This document shows positions 60,238-64,000 of a stretch of 64,000 nucleotides of DNA, piece by piece; within the stretch, counting starts at the first letter, position 1; every line of letters starts with the position of its first letter. A program made the translations under genes and the position numbers. The notes under the pieces were generated by a model, which was not told the DNA's origin, did no database searches, and saw only the letters and a program-made list of their open reading frames with translations. The DNA is from Streptomyces xanthochromogenes (GTDB lineage: Bacteria; Actinomycetota; Actinomycetes; Streptomycetales; Streptomycetaceae): positions 186,001 through 250,000 of the forward strand of contig NZ_BMUZ01000001.1 in NCBI RefSeq assembly GCF_014650455.1. The letters run 5' to 3'.

Positions 60238-62331
60238 TCAGTCGATCGTCACGGTCCGCTGAGCCGTCGTCTTGCCCCGGAGCGCCGTCTTCATGGCGGC
60301 AGCCACGTCATCCGCGGACACCTCGTGCTTCGGGCCGCCCTCGCTGACCATCACACCCTTGAACGTGCTGCCGATCAGCTCGGTGATGGCGGCCTTGTCG
60401 TAGACCTCCACCAGCTTCCCGTTGTCCGCCTTCATCGAGAGGATCTTGGGGAGCGACTTGAGCGGACCGAGGGGGAGCGACTTGCCGCCTGCCTTGATCA
60501 TCACGTTCGCCGACATCGCGGGCTTGGCGAACTCCTGCATCGCCCGGTCGATCTCGGCCTGGCTGATGGTCGGCTGCCGGACCGCGACGGGCAGCGGCAC
60601 CGCGTCCGCCTTGCCGGTCTGCACCAGCGTCCGGTACGCGTCCTTGACCGCGATCATCGAGCGGTTGACGTCGAGCGACTTGCCCGCCTTGCCCGGCACG
60701 GCCACGGCCTTGCCCGGGACGAACTTGATCGTGCCCTCCGTCGCGGAGCCCGAGGCCCCCGCGAGGTCGGTCAGGGCGACGCCGAGCTTCTCCTCGTCGA
60801 CCGGGATCACCGGCTCGGCGACCCGCTTGCCGCCGAACAGCGAGCCGATGACGGACACCGGGTTGTAGTCGCTGCCGGCCGCCGCCCGCACCGTCGCCTG
60901 GCTGTCCAGGGACAGACCCGCGATCTCCGGCTTCAGCTGCTCCTGCTTGCCGTCGACCGTGAGGCGCAGCGGCTGGTTGGCGCGCTTGCCGAGCGTCTGG
61001 TCGAGCTTGGAGACCGCCGCCTCCTTGGTGCCGCCGCCGATGTCGACGCCGAGGACGGTGGTGCCCTTGGGGACCTCGGAGTGGTTGAGGACCAGACCCG
61101 CGCCGTAGGCGACACCGGCCAGGACGATCACTCCACCGCCGAGCAGGGCCAGCTTGGAGCGGCCCTTCTTCTTGGCGGGCGAGGCCGGCGCGGAGGCCTT
61201 CTTGGGCGGCGCCGGGGGCTCGGCCGCGTCCAGGTCGGTGGCCGGTGGCGGGGTGAGCGTGGGACCGCCGGGCGATGCGCCGGGACCGGACGGGAAGGAC
61301 GCCCCCCGGTGCTCCGGCGGAATCACCGGGATGCCGCTGGTGAGGGTGTCGCCGGAGACGTGGCCGCCCGGGGCGGGCGCCGCCGGGTTGACCGCCGGGT
61401 TCGCCAGCGGGTTGCCCACGGAGTGCCCGAGCGGGCTCGGCGCCGGGACCTGCGGGGTGAGGATCGCGGTGTCGTCCGACAGGACGGGGGCCGGGCCCGT
61501 CCCGTCGGGAGCGAACGGGTGGCCGCCGGTACCCGGGGTCGTCAGCGGGTTCTGGCCGGGGCGGGCGGCCTCACCGGGACGCGGTCCGTCGCCGAATCCC
61601 ATGTCGGCGCCCGGGCGCGGCTCTTGGTCCGGACCACGGCCCAAGTCGGGCGAAGGAGCCGGGGGTTGCCCCGGCGCCGCGCCGAACAGCGAGGGCTCGC
61701 CGGGCCTGGCCTCCGGGCCCGGCCGGGCGCCGGGGCGGTTGCCGACGGGCCGGACCGGCAGCGCGGCGTTCCCGGTGACGGGTCCCGTGGTCGGTCCGGA
61801 GGGCTCGCCGGGACGCGACCCGGCGGAGCCACCGAGGCCGTTCGCACGGGCAGTTGCGTCGCCGTTCGGCGCACCGGCGCCCGGGCCGTCCGAGAAGTAC
61901 GGAAGGTCCGGTCGCGGGGTGCCGCCCGGCGGGGTCGTCGAAGATCCGGGCGCCGAAGCCGACTTGCGCGGGGCGAACCAGTCGCTGGCGGGGCGCTCCC
62001 CGGCGGCCGGCTCCTCGGGCTCCGGCGCGGGGGCCTCGGGCCGGGGCACCGAGCCGGTGCGCTCGCTCACCGCGTCCGACTCGGCCACCTTGGCGGTGTC
62101 GCTCATCGGCGTACGCATCACGACGGGCGGAATGGGGCGCGAGCCCGGGATGTTGATCCGGATCCGCGTCGTCAGCGTGGTCTCGGTCTTCGGCTCGTCC
62201 GGTTCGCCGGCGGCCTCAGGAGTGTCCTGGCCCGGTGACGACGGGGTTCCGTAGGGCGGGGTACCCGACGGGTACCCGGCTGTGCCCCGCCCCTGGGGGC
62301 CGGAGGACGAACTGTCAGTTTCACGACTCAA
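60238..62331 (-). CDS. Membrane protein with disordered N-terminus and PG_binding_4 (YoaR-like) domains
   Basis: 697 residues from TTG 62331, preceded by GGAGAG; a GTG at 62361 has no ribosome site. The first ~400 residues are Pro/Gly-rich and disordered. A KKKGRSK stop-transfer and one helix (LALLGGGVIVLAGVAYGAGLVL) lead to an extracellular region. There, VPKGTTVLGVDIGGGTKEAAVSKLDQ begins a domain resembling PG_binding_4, found in YoaR/VanW proteins; a second related unit follows (LDVNRSMIAVKDAY). No VanW domain is present. A cell-wall role is inferred. Confidence 0.72.
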   Translation of the reverse strand: MSRETDSSSSGPQGRGTAGYPSGTPPYGTPSSPGQDTPEAAGEPDEPKTETTLTTRIRINIPGSRPIPPVVMRTPMSDTAKVAESDAVSERTGSVPRPEAPAPEPEEPAAGERPASDWFAPRKSASAPGSSTTPPGGTPRPDLPYFSDGPGAGAPNGDATARANGLGGSAGSRPGEPSGPTTGPVTGNAALPVRPVGNRPGARPGPEARPGEPSLFGAAPGQPPAPSPDLGRGPDQEPRPGADMGFGDGPRPGEAARPGQNPLTTPGTGGHPFAPDGTGPAPVLSDDTAILTPQVPAPSPLGHSVGNPLANPAVNPAAPAPGGHVSGDTLTSGIPVIPPEHRGASFPSGPGASPGGPTLTPPPATDLDAAEPPAPPKKASAPASPAKKKGRSKLALLGGGVIVLAGVAYGAGLVLNHSEVPKGTTVLGVDIGGGTKEAAVSKLDQTLGKRANQPLRLTVDGKQEQLKPEIAGLSLDSQATVRAAAGSDYNPVSVIGSLFGGKRVAEPVIPVDEEKLGVALTDLAGASGSATEGTIKFVPGKAVAVPGKAGKSLDVNRSMIAVKDAYRTLVQTGKADAVPLPVAVRQPTISQAEIDRAMQEFAKPAMSANVMIKAGGKSLPLGPLKSLPKILSMKADNGKLVEVYDKAAITELIGSTFKGVMVSEGGPKHEVSADDVAAAMKTALRGKTTAQRTVTID

Positions 62332-62499
62332 GGCTGGTTCTCTCCCGATCGGCTCCGCCACCCGGTCTCGTTCTTGTGGTGCCTCTGTACGGGCGGCTCG
62401 GCGGCGCGCACCACCATACTGGCCGCCGCCGTCGCGTACGGGGCGGGCCCGAGAAGGCGTGCCCCGTCCCTCTCTACTGCGTCGCGGCGACCGTGCACG

Positions 62500-62907
62500 T
62501 CACTTGCCAAGTCGGGCGGCCGGGGCGCCGGGTTGCGTGAATCCGCCGATCGTGGCGCAGATCACAGCGGCGACCATCCCGCCGAGCAGGAAGGCGTACG
62601 ACCCCATTCCGGCGCCGAACACGAAGTCGCCCTCGGGGCGCGAGGCGGTCAGCAGGACGACCGTGATCAGCCAGCCGGCCGCGGGCGCCCCCACTCCGCT
62701 CCGGGCGCCGGTCAGTTGCGTACCGGAGTAGAACAGGCCGACCGCACCGGCGAGCGCGAGGACGAGCCCACCCGGGAACCAGGCCGCCTGGACGAGCGCC
62801 CCGGCGGCGGCGACGAGGGCACCGAGGACGACGAGCCCCGCGTACAGCGCGATGCGGGCGGCCCTGGAGGGCGTCCTCGTGTCGTCCATGGCCGTACGCG
62901 TACTCAT
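62500..62907 (-). CDS. DUF6113 family membrane protein
   Basis: 135 residues from ATG 62907, overlapping the mshB stop by 4 bases. Four hydrophobic helices with Gly/Ala-rich loops. It matches the DUF6113 family found next to mshB in Streptomyces; function unknown. Coupling suggests co-expression with mycothiol synthesis. The C-terminus is short and basic. Confidence 0.82.
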   Translation of the reverse strand: MSTRTAMDDTRTPSRAARIALYAGLVVLGALVAAAGALVQAAWFPGGLVLALAGAVGLFYSGTQLTGARSGVGAPAAGWLITVVLLTASRPEGDFVFGAGMGSYAFLLGGMVAAVICATIGGFTQPGAPAARLGK

Positions 62908-63791
62908 TCGCCCACCCCTTCAAACACATCGTGCTCGCGCCGCCCGGCCGCGACCGCCCCGTCGCCGGAGACGAGCTGGTAGTACTCGGTGGTGAAGATC
63001 GGCTGGCCCAGGTCGTTGGAGAGCGCGAAGTAGGGCCCCCGCACGGCGATCTGGGTCGCGTGGGCGCGCATAGCGGCGGTCTTGGCGGCGGCGTACGCGG
63101 TGCCGTCGATCTCGGTGGTGACGTCCGACTCGTCCACTACGCCCGGCACATCGTCGATGACGGCGATGCCGGGAAAGTCGGTGTTCGCCGCGTGCAGCCG
63201 GGCGAAGGCCCGCTCGGCCACCGGGCGGGGCACCCGGTTCCAGTAGATCTTCGCGATGGTGTGCGGCTCGCCGAGCTCCTGGCGGTAGCCGGGCTCGGCG
63301 GCCAGTTCGGCGGCGCGCATGGCGACCCGGTGGGCCTGGATGTGGTCGGGGTGGCCGTAGCCGCCGTCCGGGTCGTAGGTGATCAGGACCTGCGGGCGCA
63401 GCGAACGGATCACCTCCACGAGGTACCCGGCCGCTTCGTCCACGTCCGTGTTCCAGAACGCGCCCGCGCGGTGGTTCTGCTCGGCGCCCATCATCCCGGA
63501 GTCGCGGAAGCGGCCGGGTCCGCCGAGGAAGCGGTGGTCGGTGACGCCCAGGTGCTTCATCGCGGCGGCGAGTTCACCGATGCGATGGGCGCCGAGCCCG
63601 CCCTCCCGGTCGGGCGCGAGATGGGCGAGGTCCGGCGGGATGACCTCGCCCTCCTCGCCGAGCGTGCAGGTCACCAGGGCGACGTGCGCGCCTTCGGCGG
63701 CGTACTTGGCCATGGTGGCGCCGTTGTTGATCGACTCGTCGTCCGGGTGCGCGTGCACCAGGAGGAGACGGCGGGCGGGGAGTTCCGACAT
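62904..63791 (-). CDS. mshB: N-acetyl-1-D-myo-inositol-2-amino-2-deoxy-alpha-D-glucopyranoside deacetylase
   Basis: 295 residues from ATG 63791. Zinc deacetylase with the AHPDDE motif (H15-E19) and a second metal His in [10 protein letters not shown], the LmbE-like fold of MshB. It deacetylates GlcNAc-inositol, the second committed step of mycothiol synthesis. The C-terminal region (YYQLVSGDG) fits MshB rather than Mca. It is first of a pair with DUF6113. Confidence 0.95.
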   Translation of the reverse strand: MSELPARRLLLVHAHPDDESINNGATMAKYAAEGAHVALVTCTLGEEGEVIPPDLAHLAPDREGGLGAHRIGELAAAMKHLGVTDHRFLGGPGRFRDSGMMGAEQNHRAGAFWNTDVDEAAGYLVEVIRSLRPQVLITYDPDGGYGHPDHIQAHRVAMRAAELAAEPGYRQELGEPHTIAKIYWNRVPRPVAERAFARLHAANTDFPGIAVIDDVPGVVDESDVTTEIDGTAYAAAKTAAMRAHATQIAVRGPYFALSNDLGQPIFTTEYYQLVSGDGAVAAGRREHDVFEGVGE

Positions 63792-63870
63792 GGGGCAAGC
63801 CTACGAGGCCGGGGCCGGGCGGCGCCCCGGCCGCCGGGCCGCTCGCGGGGATCGGTACGGGCCGCCCCGG

Positions 63871-64000
63871 CTAGAACTTGATCCCGCCGATCATTCCGGC
63901 CACGTTGCTGGTGACCTGGCTGATGGTCGGGGCGATGGACGAACTCGCCAGGTAGAAGCCCAACAGGACGCAGATCGCCGCGTGTCCGCCCTTGAGCCCG
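63871..64000 (-). CDS. C-terminal part of a small membrane protein (truncated by the window edge)
   Basis: Only the last 42 codons are in the window (GLKGGHAAICVLLGFYLASS...). It has one hydrophobic stretch and ends AGMIGGIKF followed by TAG at 63871. I cannot assign a family from this fragment. The 79 bases between it and mshB hold no gene. Confidence 0.6.
   Translation of the reverse strand, partial: GLKGGHAAICVLLGFYLASSSIAPTISQVTSNVAGMIGGIKF

Noticed and set aside
60325..62238. Plus-strand open frame opposite the YoaR-like gene
   Set aside because: Arg/Gly-rich with no motif; reflects codon bias of the minus-strand gene.

Overview
The window is a stretch of a Streptomyces chromosome, or of a very close actinobacterial relative. 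Coding DNA is very GC-rich, GTG starts are frequent, and 4-base start/stop overlaps are common. The gene set is typical of Streptomyces core chromosome: the mycothiol gene mshB, a SigE-like sigma / anti-sigma / HtrA / TatB cluster, DUF3107 and DUF3117 proteins, and an NYN-domain protein. I see no rRNA, tRNA, transposase, integrase or CRISPR array. It reads as conserved chromosome with a few accessory inserts.

Layout. 0-6 kb, minus strand: moeZ behind a SigmaR-type promoter, then a compact polysaccharide-type locus (Spherulin-4/GH114-like protein, sugar epimerase, polytopic membrane protein, PelF-type glycosyltransferase). 6-12 kb, minus strand: a complete peptide/nickel-type ABC importer whose two ATPases are fused through a translated dispersed repeat. 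A 31-codon leader ORF and a nested hairpin precede its binding-protein gene. 12-24 kb: DUF3152 zincin-like protein, alpha/beta hydrolases, TetR regulator, DUF3107, ferritin-like protein, a DEAD-box helicase that appears to start at CTG, NYN protein, and a 50-residue protein behind a second SigmaR-type promoter. 24-38 kb: MarC, PHP phosphoesterase, DUF6758, MFS exporter, repeat-rich intergenic DNA, SUFU protein, CorA, EamA exporter, lipoprotein, a MgtE-N/CBS protein without a channel, DUF1003 protein, Mrp, FAD monooxygenase and a serine hydrolase.

39-49 kb is the best conserved block. The order tatB, htrA-like, anti-sigma, ECF sigma, divergent methyltransferase, DUF3117, 3-methyladenine glycosylase, DivIVA-like protein, FolP2-like protein, LOG-family protein, dapE matches the Mycobacterium tuberculosis Rv1202-Rv1224 neighbourhood as I recall it. 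49-54 kb carries a lysozyme-fold secreted protein, dapC and the 7Fe ferredoxin. 54-60 kb holds a SirB1-like protein, a second repeat-rich intergenic region, a DUF11 secreted protein and an ABC exporter co-operonic with a histidine kinase and a NarL-type regulator. 60-64 kb holds a PG-binding-domain membrane protein, a DUF6113 protein, mshB and a truncated gene at the edge.

Themes. Thiol/sulfur and redox (moeZ, mshB, two SigmaR-type promoters, ferredoxin, Mrp), envelope stress and export (sigma/anti-sigma/HtrA/TatB), diaminopimelate synthesis (dapE, dapC) and divalent cations (corA, MgtE-N protein). The most unusual items are the Pel-like locus, the dispersed repeat family that has entered a coding sequence, the leader ORF upstream of the peptide importer, and the SigmaR-controlled 50-residue protein.
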